Assembly: GCA_017163975.1 (NCBI GenBank)
Contig: JAFFSR010000033.1
Location: forward strand, 948,501-1,012,500
Origin: Anastatus disparis
Lineage: Eukaryota; Arthropoda; Insecta; Hymenoptera; Eupelmidae
Direction of reading: 5' to 3'
DNA: 64,000 nucleotides
The translations under genes and the position numbers were made by a program. Below, in pieces: positions 35,980-47,439 of this stretch (position 1 is its first letter; the number at the start of each line of letters is the position of its first letter). The notes below the pieces were generated by a model. The model was not told the origin of the DNA and made no database searches. It was given only the letters and a program-made list of their open reading frames with translations.

Positions 35980-36780
35980 TCAGCCTAGATCCCAGAAGAC
36001 CCTAGGCAGAAATAGACGAAGAGACGCAACCCACAACTGAGAAAGCACATCTACCTAAAATAGTGATTCGTCTTTTCAGTGGCGAGCGCTGCGATTGGAA
36101 ACCGTTTCAAGATCTATTTTGCTCGTTTATGGCAATAAAAGATCGAAAAACGTGGATAAGCTTTATTATCTGAAGATCTTGGTAAAAGGCGAGACAAAGC
36201 AGGCCTGGAGCCTCTTCAAATCACTGAAAATAACTACCAAGTAGTTTGTTCAGCTCCCGAAACCTGCTACGACAACGAACGTCTATTGGTTAATGACTAT
36301 CTATGCGCTCTTCTGAAACTACCTAGACTTCAAGAGGAATCAGCCACTCAACTACAGCAACTGCTAGACATTATTCAACGGTACCGGGATCATCTTTAAG
36401 CTCTTAAGAGATCAATGAATCAATGGGACCCTTGGTTCATCACTCTGGCAACCTTTTCTATGAACTCGACCTCGAGACGCGATTGGGAAGATGAACTGCA
36501 AAAGAACGAGGAAGCAGCCGAAAATTCTGACCCTTCGTTTGAAACCTTGAAAACTTTCTTAACTCGAAGGTACCAAATTCCAAAATCCATCGAAACCAGA
36601 TCATCCAAACAAGTTACTCCTCAAGGAAGCAAAACTCAAGCAAAATCTCGCTGGCAAATGTCTGCGGCTACTACAGCTTCAACTGAGAATGAGGTTCTAC
36701 TTTCTTGTTCGGCCTGCAATGCATCTCATGACATTGGTCATTGTTTGAGTCGCTTTAACCTCTCCGAAAACGCCAATTAG
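35980..36780 (+). pseudogene. BEL/Pao gag remnant
   Basis: It starts with the family signature near 36050 (LPKIVIRLFSGERCDWKPF, then FQDLFCSFMAIKDR). It continues through frames to 36415-36780, with TLKTFLTRRYQIPK and a Cys/His patch near the end (CSACNASHDIGHC) that fits the gag zinc-knuckle region. Gag packages element RNA. At least three frame breaks are present. It leads straight into protease coding on the same strand. Confidence 0.75.
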
Positions 36781-37055
36781 TGTCCTGAAAGCGGCTTTGT
36801 TACAACTGTCTTGGAATGGGCACTGTGTCTCAAGTTTTCCATCAACAGGATCTTGCCGACGATGAGGCCGGCATCAACACTCCTTAATTCACGAGGGCGC
36901 TCACAAGAGGTTTTGAGAATCCACCTCACACACCAGCCAAAATTAATACACCTCCTCACCAACGTACTGTAATGACCGACCAAGAGGCGTCGACCGCTTC
37001 AAGCAACGAAATATGACCAGCGCTCCTTTCAACGTCGTCGGTATGCTTTGGAAAC

Positions 37056-38520
37056 GTGAGTGGATGCCAAGAAACTATAAAGGCTCTGCTGGATCCCTGT
37101 TCTGAGGTCACGATTGCTAGTGAAGGCCTGGTTCACCGTCTTGTTACCCCCTTGATAAGGAATGGGATTTGTATTGCCGGAGTATCTGGCAGACGGATGG
37201 ACTTATCACGATCACGGACTCAGGTCCTTATTTTCTTAAAGGAATTAGAGTATCCTATAAAAGCGGAATCTGATGTTGTTAGACGAATTGATATAACTAC
37301 GTCATCTTAAAGCTTCGATATTAGAGCTCTGAAGGCTCTCAAGGCTGATCCGTACTTCATGTTACCGTGAGAGGTGTAAGTCATCATTGGGGCTGACTTA
37401 TACAACAGCATCTTTCTCTCAGGAGTAGTGCGTGAAAGAGGCTTACTGGCACAAGGAATAATATTTGGTCGAGTGCTAACCGGACGTTCCACAAATACGC
37501 TGGTCTGCCATATAACTGCTACCTGTACAACTCTCGCTTGTGATGAGGTGGAGTGCTGGCACGGAAAACTGATTGAACTCCTTCAATGATTCTGGTCTTT
37601 AAAGGAAGTATCCCAAGTGTCAAGACAATCACAAGAGGACTGCAAAAATGTTTTTGCTTCTCTTCATTTAAGAAACGAAAGTGGGCGATATGTCGGATCT
37701 CTTTCACTTCCACTTTCCACTGTTTGGGATTAGGAGAAAGTCTTTCAGCGGTCAGGTTAGCGCTGAAGGTTTTACACCAACGAATGAGCTGAGTTGAGCG
37801 CCCGAGATTGGAATATTCCAGGTTCATGCAAGAATATCTTAAACTTGGTCACATGCGCCTACTTGAGCAAAATGAACTAGACTAAATTACTGAGAGAACA
37901 TGTTACATTCCTCATTATGGAATTTGGCAGCGAGGAAAGGAAGAACCCAAGCTCATGGTCGTGTTCAATGCATCAAAATCAACGTCGTTTGGTTGCAGCC
38001 TTGATGATCTGCTGCTGTCAGGACATAAACTTCAAACGGACGTGATAATTGTTATCACTAGATGGAGGAGGTGTTGCGTCGCATTTTGTTCCCACATAAA
38101 AATGATGTATCGCCAAATCTTGGTGAGATCAAGGGACAACTATCTTCATAGCATAATCTGGAGTCCTCGCCCGAATGATCTCCAACGCCACTTCACGCTT
38201 CTCACTGTCACGTACAGAGAATCTTGTTCTCTATACCTGGCGCTGCGTACACTTCTTTAACTATGCGAGGACGAAGGCTCTTCCTTTCCTAAGGCGGTCG
38301 AAGCCATAAAAAAGCACATCTTTATGGACGATTCCCTGTGCGGACAAGATAACGTGGAATCAGTGCGTCAATTGATGAACCAGCTAATCGAGCTTCCAAG
38401 AAGGGGAGGGTTTGAACTCAAAAAGTGGGTCAGCAACTCATCAGAGCTGTCAAGTGACATCCCTGCTTCCGACCGACTGCACAAAAACTAAACATTGAGG
38501 AGTCCGTTAACGAGCTGGGA
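37056..38520 (+). pseudogene. BEL/Pao protease and reverse transcriptase remnant
   Basis: The protease part at 37056-37310 reads ALLDPCSEVTIASEGL. The expected active-site form is Asp-Ser/Thr-Gly-Ser, so this one is altered (Asp-Pro-Cys-Ser). The RT part begins at ~37955 (VVFNASKSTSFGCSLDDLLL, KMMYRQILV, LLTVTYRES). It continues at 38300 with FMDDSLCGQDNVESV, where the DD pair of the polymerase box survives. ELKKWVSNS and the following tail are the usual connection to RNase H. Several frameshifts interrupt it. The minus-strand open frames here are shadows. Confidence 0.8.
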
Positions 38521-38599
38521 TTATCTTGGAACCCTGCAAAGGATGAATTGAAATTTATTTTCCAAGATTTCAATCAGAAAGCTGCTTCACGAAAAGGAG

Positions 38600-39290
38600 A
38601 ATCTTGTCGGAGATCGCTCAATGGCTCGATCCGTCGGGATGGTTAAGTCCCATCATTGTCATCGCTAAGATGATCCTTCAAGATCTGTGGCGCGCTAAAC
38701 TTACGTGGGACGAAAAACTTCTAAACTTAGTGGAGCGATGATGGATAGCCTTTTGAGACGATGTCAGCGAGGTTGAATCCATCAACATTCCCAGATGGTT
38801 CGAATGCAACAAGGATGACACTCCACGCCTTTGTTGACGCAAGCCGTCGAGCTTCCGCCACGGCGCTCTACGCCCGCCCTCTACCTGCAACCGAAAAATC
38901 TCTTGTGCACCTAGTGGCTGCCAAGACCAATTTGGCGTCTCTCAAGAGTTTAATGCCATTTAAAGGGACTGCTATCAGAATGACAATCCCTCGATTGGAG
39001 CTAAGAGCTGTACTTTTGAATGCGAGACAACTTCGATCCCAGGCTGACGCCTTGGGAGTTAATTTGAAGTATTACCACGCTTGGAGCGACTCTCAAGTCG
39101 TCCTGCGCTGGATTCATTATGATAGGCCAGTTTGCAACGACTTTGTCGACTATTATGTGAGTCACATACACAAAATGTTGCCAGAGGTCAAATGGAGTTA
39201 CGTGCCAAGCAAGGATAATCTCGCGGATCGTGGAACAAGAGAATCCAGCGCTCCAAATCTCATCCAAAATACCCAATGGTGAAAAGGCCT
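38600..39290 (+). pseudogene. BEL/Pao Pao-domain/RNase H remnant
   Basis: Best-preserved part of this copy, with 173 codons open at 38761-39282. Motifs: LHAFVDASRRASATALYAR (RNase H, Asp kept), MTIPRLELRAVLL, AWSDSQVVLRWI, VPSKDNLADRGTRE. It degrades the RNA strand during reverse transcription. It is not intact upstream, where a frame change occurs near 38640-38760. Confidence 0.85.
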
Positions 39291-39295
39291 CGGCT

Positions 39296-40540
39296 GGTTG
39301 TCCTACTTCGCCGACTGTTGGCCAAAGGATACAGCAACCCATTGTCATGTGGATCTGACAAGCAGCGAAAATTATCTGGTTCTCAACTGGTTACTCAGAC
39401 ATCATCGCGAACGTTCATTGAGTTACCACTGCAGTCATTTGGCTCAACTGGTCATCGATTGGGCTCACAAAAAGACACTTCACTCAGGGTTTCGACACAC
39501 TTTACGTGATAAAGCAAGCCTGGATCATTGGAGGAAAAGTGCAAGTAAAAGGTGACATACGTCGGTGTGTTCTGTGCATCAAAGATCGTGCTAGGCCACG
39601 TCCTCAAATAATGTCTAGCCTACTAACAGCGAAAGTCACTTCAGCACGTCCATTCAGCAAGACAAGTGTTGACTATGCCGGGCCTTATCAGATCCTAAGT
39701 GCTAGAGGGCGTGGGGTGAGGTCAACAAAAGGATATGTCTCTGTGTTTGTCAGCATGACTACCAAGGCTATCCACCTAGAACTTGTAGGAGATCTTAAAA
39801 CTCAAAGCTTCCTAGGTGCGCTAACTCTTTTCGTGAATCGCCGCAGAAAACCTTGTGAGATGCTGAGTGCCAATACCACGAATTCTTATGGTGCAGATCT
39901 AGAGCTTCGCCGCCTTCTGCAAGAAGCTAATCTCGATTGGAACCAACTCGACGTTTCCTTGGCACTGAATGGTACTGATCGGTGTTTCATTTCACCAGAC
40001 ACTTCTCATTTCTGGAGCCTATGGGAGGCTGGGGTGAAATCGCTTAAAACTCATCCCACGTGGGTAGCAGGACCTCAAAAGTTCACCTCCGAGGAGTTCT
40101 CTACCTTTCTAACTGAAATGGAAGCCGTTTCGACCTCGATATTTTGACGCCAGCCTACTTCCTGAACGGTTGCGCGTCCACTACACTACCTAAGCCTAGT
40201 ACGGACTACGACGAGTTAGATCTTCTGCAATATTGAAAGTTGGTTCAAGGATTGAGGGATCAATTCTGGCTTTAATGGAGCAGGGGTTACCTTAACACCC
40301 TGCAACAGCGGAGCAAATAGACAAGACCGCTTCAAAACCTTCAGGTGGGCGATTTCGTCATCATCGTCGATCCAACCTTAATCAAGGCTATTGGCAAGTG
40401 GCCAATGAGATGTATCGTCACAGTACACGCTGGACAAGACAGGTTAGTAAGGGTTGCAGACGTCAAAACCTTTAACCACGTCTACTCGCATTCCATCGTC
40501 AAACTTGTGGCTCTACCCGTGTCTAACTCAGCCGAATAGT
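39296..40540 (+). pseudogene. BEL/Pao integrase remnant
   Basis: Order: zinc-binding region near 39300-39590 (CHVDLTSSENYL; CVLCIKDRARPRPQ), catalytic core at 39506-40147 (SKTSVDYAGPY, MTTKAIHLELV), and C-terminal domain at 40345-40539 (VGDFVIIVDP, GKWPMRCIVTVHAG, HSIVKLVALP). In the motif that should read SDNGTNF the Asp is Ala (SANTTNSYGAD), so a metal-binding residue is lost as well as the frame. The stop at 40539 lies ~145 bp before the 3' LTR. Confidence 0.8.
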
Positions 40541-40669
40541 CATACCAGTACTTCTTCGGAATATCGTGATTACTTAACAGTTATATGCTGAAAACCCCCT
40601 GCCTTTTTTCTATTTTTTGTTGGTAGCCATTTAATTAGCTTTTAATTCAAACTTAAATTTTTCTGTTCA

Positions 40670-40943
40670 AGAAACGGGGCAGGCTGGATGTTTGCAATTG
40701 TTCTTTATTTCTCCGTTTGTTTGTTCGCGAAGAGATGTCGATCCCTCACGTGGGACCCCCCCTCGATCAGTTTTTGTATAAATCTCATCGCTTGAGACCT
40801 TATGAGTCAGTCATAATCCACTCTGCATGAGAGTTGGATCTTGTTGTATGCCCTTGGCAGTAGAACAATGAACAGCTAAATTCAAATACGTTTTGCTCCA
40901 TTTTCCCCTTTCCTCTTTAAATCTAATCGGGTTCTAAAAGGCG
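40670..40943 (+). mobile_element. BEL/Pao 3' LTR (truncated) with polypurine tract
   Basis: The purine tract GAAACGGGGCAGG (40671-40683) precedes a TG start (40685 or 40689). A TATAAAT box is at 40777-40783. The outer end cannot be set because Helitron coding begins by ~40944. The gap 40541-40669 is 3' untranslated. Confidence 0.5.
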
Positions 40944-42600
40944 TTATGAAATATTTCTTTTAAATATCGCTCTAAAGAACATGATTATACATTTATAGAA
41001 ATGAAAGCAAGTGAAATAAATACTAAAAGTAATAATAATGATGAAACGGAAGAAACAAATAATTTGGATATGTTTTTCTGATGAAATTAAACAATGTATA
41101 AACACAAAATAGGTTTGCCCGCCAGGAGCTATGCATCGCTTATTGGAATATAATATTAGTGAACTTTCTCATACAATTCATAAATTATCCCTTCATAATG
41201 GAAATAAACAATATGTGTATTTTAAAGAAGGGCCCGAACACGAAATCGAAAAAAAAATGAAAATATAACACTTACAGCGTGGTTTGAACTTAAAAAAAGT
41301 GACCCAGAGGCACATAATTACTTATATTTCGATATACCGCAATATTAATTCAAATTGATGATGAGTGGGATAAATATTTAGAAGAATCATGTAAATTTCG
41401 ATTTCCAAAAGCTCTTTGTCAATTATTTGCTTACATTTGTACATTTCACGATCCAATTAATGTTCGAAAATTATATGAAAAATATAAAATCTATTTTTAT
41501 CCTCCGAAAATAGATAAATAAAAAGGTGAAGAATACGCATTAAGCATAATAAAAGATACTCTAACTAATAATGGATTCCAATTAAGTGACTTTAATTTAC
41601 ATACTTTAGAATACTATATTGAAAATAATAAAGTTAAATATAATTCAATAAATCATATTAATAATATTGGGTCAATCATTGATACTCTAACAATTGCTCA
41701 AAGAATTATTTTTATTACAGTAATAAATTCATTAAATGAAAAGCGCACTGACAGGTGTATATATATATATATATATATATAAAACCGGTCTTTTGAATGC
41801 GCGATACCCCGCGTTCGTCAGTACTGATCTCGGGTCGTATCCGACGCACGTCGAGGTGTGTGACAGTCTCACATTATTACCCTTTCTTTTCCATTACCGT
41901 ACGTATTACAGGAATTGGTCTTTTGAATGCGTTGTACCATAGACAGATATAGCGGCTAATTCATTTCAAGACGGTATGATAGTAAATACAACATTTAAAT
42001 TTCCGTAAAACATATCTGAGACACAATATGTAATATTGGTGCAAACAGTGAAATAAGTAAAAAATGAGAAATATATTAATTTTTATCTGGGATAAAATCA
42101 CAATGATATAAAAATACTTTTGAAGCTGTCGATCGCATGTTCAAAGATGTATGTGATTATAGTAATCCGTTTAGAGAAAAAATATTTATTATATCAAGTG
42201 ATTTTAGACAAACAATACCGATAATAAAACATGGAAATAGAACATAGATAGTAAAAAATAGTGTTCAAAAAAGCTATTAATGGCAACATTTTCAATGTAT
42301 GTCTATGAAAGAAAATAAAAGTTTATCGAAACCAGATAATGAATTTAAAAATTTATTAATAAATATAGGAAATATTATTAACAGAAAAATCAAGAAAAGT
42401 TGACGATTAAATGGCCTTCTCTGAAAACATTGTTTACAAAGAAATATCCGAGACAGAAATTGAAAATAATAAATGAGAAAATAAAATCGAACACATTTGA
42501 AATTCTAATATAACAATAAATAAAAAAAATCAGAAATTATGAAGTGAATCTGAGGAAGGTTTCAGAATTGATATTACTTATGTATTTAAATTATAATATG
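40944..42600 (+). pseudogene. Helitron Rep/helicase remnant (Pif1-type helicase)
   Basis: Plus-strand frames give the junction of the Rep part and helicase region. They run MKYFF then (one-base shift) KEHDYTFIEMKASEI at 40945-41010, then CPPGAMHRLLEYNISELSHT at 41115, LTAWFELKKSDPEAHNYLYF at 41275, and KALCQLFAYICTFHDPINV and IIKDTLTNNGFQLSDFNL by 41600. After an insertion come FEAVDRMFKDVC and IISSDFRQTIPIIKHGN near 42120-42240 (Pif1 family box). Pif1-like helicases unwind DNA during rolling-circle transposition. The Walker A part (expected GxxGxGKT) is absent and many stops occur, so it is dead. The catalytic Rep HUH part was not seen. Confidence 0.8.
41738..41955. other. Foreign block inside the Helitron helicase
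   Basis: A (TA)n run (41758-41780) and GC-richer sequence with a repeated GGTCTTTTGAATGCG (41789 and 41918) interrupt the helicase reading between the INSLNE and TTFKFP stretches. It is non-homologous to helicase and replaces the Walker A segment. Confidence 0.6.
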
Positions 42601-42679
42601 AATTTTATAAAGCGGTTTCAAAAGTAAACGCTGTGAAATTCGAAAAGAAACACCGCTACTCTTGTAATAGTCCGGGAGT

Positions 42680-43332
42680 TCCTGGACTAACACGGCTGGG
42701 TGTGACACGGTGGATTATACGTCAGCTGGGTATAAATTAAAAATAAATTAAATAGAAAATTTATTTTCAGTGATTTCCTCTTACTTAAAAATTTATCAAA
42801 TGATAGTTTACATGATACTTTGAATGAATAAAAACGTCATCTGGCTGTATGATGGGGGAAAGATCGTCAGCTGATGCAGTGAAAGGTGTATCGCACAAGA
42901 CAGACGTAAGCGTCGATCGGCTATTTAAATAAAGTAATGGACGAGTTTTCTATCAGCATATTATTAGCTAATTGTTTTTACTACTTTATCTAGTGTGTTA
43001 ATAATCACCTGACAAATTTTCAATCGAGAGAAAATAGTTAAATCAGCCATATTATCAAAAGGAAATTTTTTTTAATTCAGGAATGTCTGCTCTAAATGTA
43101 ATTACTTATAAAATGCCAATAAGCACTATTATTCATAATTTTATTACAAAGATGATTGCTTAATTATACAATTAATTGTAAAAGTCAAGAATTATTGTCT
43201 TATATTACTATTTTATTCGAAAATTTTTTGGGCATAACTGATGAGTAAGCATATGAAAAGCTGTGAAATAAGAAATATTAAATTTATTAAAATTGATACA
43301 AAATATTGCTATACAAATGTTTATTATGAAAA
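42680..43332 (+). repeat. Dispersed repeat, copy 2 (Helitron tail region)
   Basis: Inverted partner of 3747-4615: CAGGAACTCCCGGA-type start, CGTCAGCTGATGCAGTGAAAG, GCGTCGATCGGCTATTT, TTAATTCAGGAATGTC, ending ATATTGCTATACAAATG. It directly follows helicase coding on the same strand, which is why I take it as the element's 3' part. Confidence 0.75.
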
Positions 43333-44837
43333 GAGTAAAGCCGAATAAGTATGTGAAAATGGCCTTAACTCGGATTTTCCTAGAACTTTGCTTATTCTTT
43401 TGTCTTGTCAAAAAACTAAGATCCTGAAAGTTTCAGATCCCTAGGCTCAAAACTGGCTTCATAACCTCAAAAAACGTGTTTTTTTGTTTTTTTGCTATAG
43501 TTAGGTGAATTCCTAATGGTTCTCCAAAATTTCGAATCAAGGTGAAAGAGAACGGTAAAACTCATATATTACGTGACTATACAGAACTGTACAAGCCTCA
43601 ACCATAACCTAAAAATGCTTTTGAAAATTTCAAAATGGCCTGTACATTAATTGTATTAATGCATTTTTATTTTTGGCTTCTAAAAACTTTTCTTTTTATA
43701 AAATCTATCATTCATGATTTTTGCGCAACTGTAGGAATGATGGAAAGTACCTTAAATATACAAAAACTTAAAGTTTTAAAGATTTATGGCGTTTGAGAGG
43801 CTTTATTACATTTTAATCATGGAAATAACACCAAAAACCCGTCCAGCGACCCAAAAAACCCCTAAATATTGATATTCGGTCGGATTTATATCATATGCAT
43901 CCCTAAAATACGAGAATAAGCTTGGAAAAATCGTTTTTTGACCAAAAAGACTCCTGTAATCTTTTTATTACCATCATAAACTAAAATTCACCACGTCATC
44001 TTCAAAGTAACCTTAAAAATTCATTCACTGACTAATAACCTTCTTGATACTGTTTGTTAATCTTATTCAGTACGATTTTTGGCCGAAAAATATGAAATTA
44101 ACCTCAAAATATTCACTAAGCGACTGAAAATGATCTCAACCATCATTTTTCTGTCGTATTAAAAACAACATATTGGACAAAAAAATATATTAGAGGATTC
44201 TAAGAACTTCTTACTAAGATTGTTTATATTGTTCTGTGCGATATTTTGTCGAGCACCACCAAAATATCGCCAAATAATGCGCCTAGTCAGCAAAAATATT
44301 GCATGTTGCGCTATAGTATGATTTAAAAGTAATGAACATCAAAATAGTAATGTACTATTACTAAAATATTTTCCCAGTTCAAAGATATATTTTAAGGAAG
44401 TATTTCTAGTGGCATGTTAGCAAGCCGAGCTTGTGTTGGAGTACAAGCAAGCAGGTGAACCCCACACAGCCTAAAACGTTTGAAATATTTCCAAAATAAT
44501 TGAAAACGTTTCATTCTGTGCGGGACATCTCTGCAGTTTATATTTGTTAGTGTTACAGTAGGAGATGTAGTTTCTGATTATATAAGAGAAATCATGCCCT
44601 GATAAGAATCCCGTTCTTTACGGTATTAACTGTTCAAATTGAAAAATAAAAACAATAATTACATAACACAAGAACGTAACGATAATTTACAAAAATATGC
44701 ACATTTAGGCAATATGAAACTGAAAATAAATTAGTTTACTATTTTAGTTGATAGTGAAAAAAAGATTATCTTTTTTAAACTTAAAATATGATTGAATTAT
44801 TAAAAAAATTGTTAATTTTTAAATTACTAATTTTTTA
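43333..44837. other. Spacer, nothing recognised
   Basis: 1.5 kb of AT-rich sequence with no coding motif or repeat found elsewhere in the window. Confidence 0.5.
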
Positions 44838-45545
44838 TTCGCTTAATATTTGTTATTCATAATAAATGAATATATTATTAGAATGAGTAAATTATTAAAA
44901 GTCACAACAATTCAAAAAATAATAAATTTAAATTAGAGCATCCAGATTACCGATCTAGGTCGGTAATGAAGATAACTCAAAAAAAATATATATATATGTA
45001 TAAGAAAATGAATAGAGAAATGGAATGTTCTATTTCTTTTAATAAAAATATTATTAATCTCTGATTGTTAATAATAACATATAAAAAACATAAACAGAAA
45101 TAGAACATTTCATTCCTATAATATATATAAAAGAAAAAAGACTATTATGATAGAAATTAAAATAGAAAAGATCAACTTTTTTGATTTAAATAATAAACAA
45201 AATAATTAATAAATTGAAGATTAAAATTATGTTAGCAAACAAATACTTTATTAAGAAAAATTAAAAGAAATAGAATGTTTTCTTCAAAAGCATTCTACTT
45301 CTTATTTAGAAAACGAATATTCCATATCTCTTAATTAAAAAGAAATACTATCAATATTAAATTGATAATAATAAATAGAATAAAATATAATTGTTATGAT
45401 TAAGGGAGCATTCCTTTTTTATAATAATAACCTTTGATGACTATGAGAGAAATATAATGTTCTTTTTATCAATATTTTAAGTTAAATTAAAGTTATGGAA
45501 CATTCTATTACTCTAATAGAATATCATCGAAGGTACATCAAATGG

Positions 45546-45582
45546 TATAAAAAGGCCTGCAACAAGCCAAGAGGATTCATTC
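45546..45582 (+). promoter_or_regulatory. LTR core promoter (TATA box and initiator)
   Basis: TATAAAAAGG at 45546-45555 and TTCATTC at 45576-45582 have the spacing expected for Pol II start sites. The same arrangement occurs at 57369 in copy 2. A 9-bp hairpin (TCTTATACC-GTCAAA-GGCATAAGA) begins within a few bases of the predicted start. Confidence 0.6.
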
Positions 45583-45792
45583 GATCTTATACCGTCAAAG
45601 GCATAAGACCTTAGAAATCTGTGTTAAAATTTATATTATGTTGTAAAATTTATAAAATATAAATTTCTTTAATTAATAAATAAAAGACAAAAGATTTTAA
45701 CTTAAATAAGACTATATGTTACAATTCATTTAGAATAGTACAACTCATCTCACTTCATGCATTATCTGTCATAGAATAAGTAAATAAATTAA

Positions 45793-46098
45793 TTATCGTA
45801 CATTGAAAAGTATTGCACTTGGATATGTCGTCGATGGTAATTTATTTAATCATATTTCATCAAATAAAAGTGTTATTTATCGCACATTTGAGAGTATTGC
45901 ACTCAAGGATGTCGTCGATTTAAACACTTTTCTGCATATTTCATATAATAAAATAAGTTTAGTATTGCACTCAACGGAGTCGTCGATAATAACTTTTATC
46001 ACTTTACCCTCTCATCCACACGTAAAGAAAATTATAAATTATTGCATCTCCAAGAGTATAGCACTGGAGGAGATCGTCGATAAACATAATTTTCTTTT
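45793..46098 (+). other. Tandem structured hairpins in R-U5, copy 1 (H1, H2, broken H3, H4)
   Basis: Units start near 45793, 45877, ~45955 and 46024. The common plan is TTATCGCAC, a variable stem, GTATTGCAC, the complementary variable stem, then GTCGTCGATAA. H3 has lost its 5' arm here; H4 has TATAGCAC instead of TATTGCAC. Each core is extended outward by further complementary flanks (e.g. AAAAGTGTT/AACACTTTT around H2), making ~65-80-nt hairpins. The array lies in the transcribed leader, so it may act as RNA. Function unknown. Confidence 0.7.
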
Positions 46099-46193
46099 CT
46101 AATATTGTTGTATGTACCTTGTATATGCATGAAATAGATTTAATCAATAAATAAAAGACGAAGGATTTTAACTTAAAAAAAAAAGAAAAAAAA

Positions 46194-46521
46194 AGCCAGT
46201 TGAAGCGGGCTTGACTTTGTTCACGGTCGCCAGGTAATATTTAAATTACCGAATTTAAATTTACTCCATTAATTTAATCTAGTACATGCATATACAAGGT
46301 GCATACAGCAATATTATAAAAGAAAATTACATTTATCGACGATCTCCTCCAGTGCAATACTCTTGGAGATGCGATAGTTTATAATTTTCTTTTATAATAT
46401 TGCTGTATGCACCTTGTAAGTGCATGTATTAGATTAAATTAATGAAGTAAATTCAAATTCGGTAATTAAAATATTACCTGGCGACCGTGAATAAAGTCAA
46501 GCCCGCTTCAACTGGTGACCG
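46194..46521. repeat. 328-bp near-perfect palindrome at the LTR end
   Basis: An inverted duplicate of U5 fused to U5: CCAGTTGAAGCGGGCTTGAC at 46194 is mirrored at 46521. Hairpin H4 lies at the centre of symmetry (~46358). Arms differ at only a few positions. Confidence 0.85.
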
Positions 46522-46535
46522 TGACAGGACATGCA
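46513..46535 (+). promoter_or_regulatory. Primer-binding site, tRNA-Arg
   Basis: TGGTGACCGTGACAGGAC is complementary, allowing one change, to the 3' end of metazoan tRNA-Arg(TCG) including CCA. tRNA-Arg priming is known for mdg1/412-type gypsy elements. Confidence 0.7.
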
Positions 46536-46724
46536 TCGAAGGTCATACAGCAATAAATAGAGAATCTCGTATTAAAAACTAGATGCAACCTCTGTATAAC
46601 GGGGGGCTCTTTGAGAGCATCGATTATTTTAAAAAATATTTATTTAATTATAAAAGCTAATACATCTATAATAACGTATAAAGGCTGTATGAGAACACCT
46701 TAATACGTTTAGTGGATCATAAAC

Positions 46725-46793
46725 CACGTTAGCTTAATGGCACAACTCTTGCTTTGCATACGGAGGGCGGAGGTTCGAATCCACCTTAGAACA
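46725..46793 (+). tRNA. tRNA-Ala(TGC)-like sequence, probably a pseudogene
   Basis: It has a Box-A-like TTAGCTTAATGGCA, an anticodon region TTGCTTTGCATACGG with TGC, and Box B GGTTCGAATCC. The T stem has one mismatch and the acceptor and D stems pair poorly. It lies inside the retroelement leader region. Confidence 0.4.
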
Positions 46794-46979
46794 TTAAAAA
46801 TTTATCTAATTTTTTTCTGCATTTTATATGCATAAATAATTAAAATAAATTAATTAAATTTATTTGCAACACTGAATTCGCAATAAATTAATAATTTAAT
46901 TAAATATAAATATTTAAAAACTTTGAATTTCAAATATTAAAATAAGAGAGCAAAGCTAAAAATATTCAGATGTAAGTAT

Positions 46980-47439
46980 AAACACATTCATATCTACACG
47001 GATAGATGTCTTAGCGAACTGCCAACCAAGAGGGGAGGTATACAGTCCGCTCATACTCAGCGGCGAACAGCAATACATATGTTGACGTTTTGAATGCCAA
47101 AAGTTACTTATGAGTTGCGCGCGCACGGCTGGCTGATATCGGTTGGCTTTTAAAACGCCAACATTTCTTTTTCTGTCTCCTGTAAACTTTTAGTATACTG
47201 CGCCCTCGCGCTTTGGCATACAGCATACAAATAGTTCTTTCAGTGTAGATGTATTAGTTTATTGAAATAAAATATAAAGATTGGTTTCCACTTAGGAAAT
47301 TTCCATTCACTTCAAGTCAAATTTAAACACTTTGAAAGTAAATTCAAAGTAAATATAATTCAATACAAAGCTGTATTGGATTACAAAAAAGGATTTCTCA
47401 TCATTTTTTAATTTTTTAAATTTACAATTAAATTTAAAA
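46980..47439 (+). other. GC-richer leader upstream of gag
   Basis: A 350-bp island of higher GC (GCGCGCACGGCTGGC, CTGCGCCCTCGCGC) is followed by a TTGAAATAAAA word and then AT-rich sequence. It may be gag leader, or R-U5 of a second LTR family, since it contains a CAGTGTAG initiator-like site and a polyadenylation-like word. It is unresolved. 46536-46979 otherwise holds only the tRNA-like unit. Confidence 0.35.

Larger units (their letters stand above)
44838..46510 (+). mobile_element. Ty3/gypsy-family long LTR, copy 1 (U3-R-U5)
   Basis: Homologous to 52206-57852 once the two insertions there are removed. U3 runs to ~45575. A TATAAAAAGG box (45546) is followed ~32 bp later by a TCATTC initiator-like site. 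An AATAAATAAAAGA signal lies at 45680. U5 ends ...CCGCTTCA at 46510. Two bases later TGGTGACCGTGACAGGAC begins, a primer site matching tRNA-Arg. The 5' terminus (TG) is not preserved. The last 316 bp have become palindromic (see 46194-46521). Confidence 0.75.

Noticed and set aside
45793..46098. Hammerhead ribozyme in the hairpin array
   Set aside because: The CUGANGA and GAAA core elements are absent in all units on both strands.
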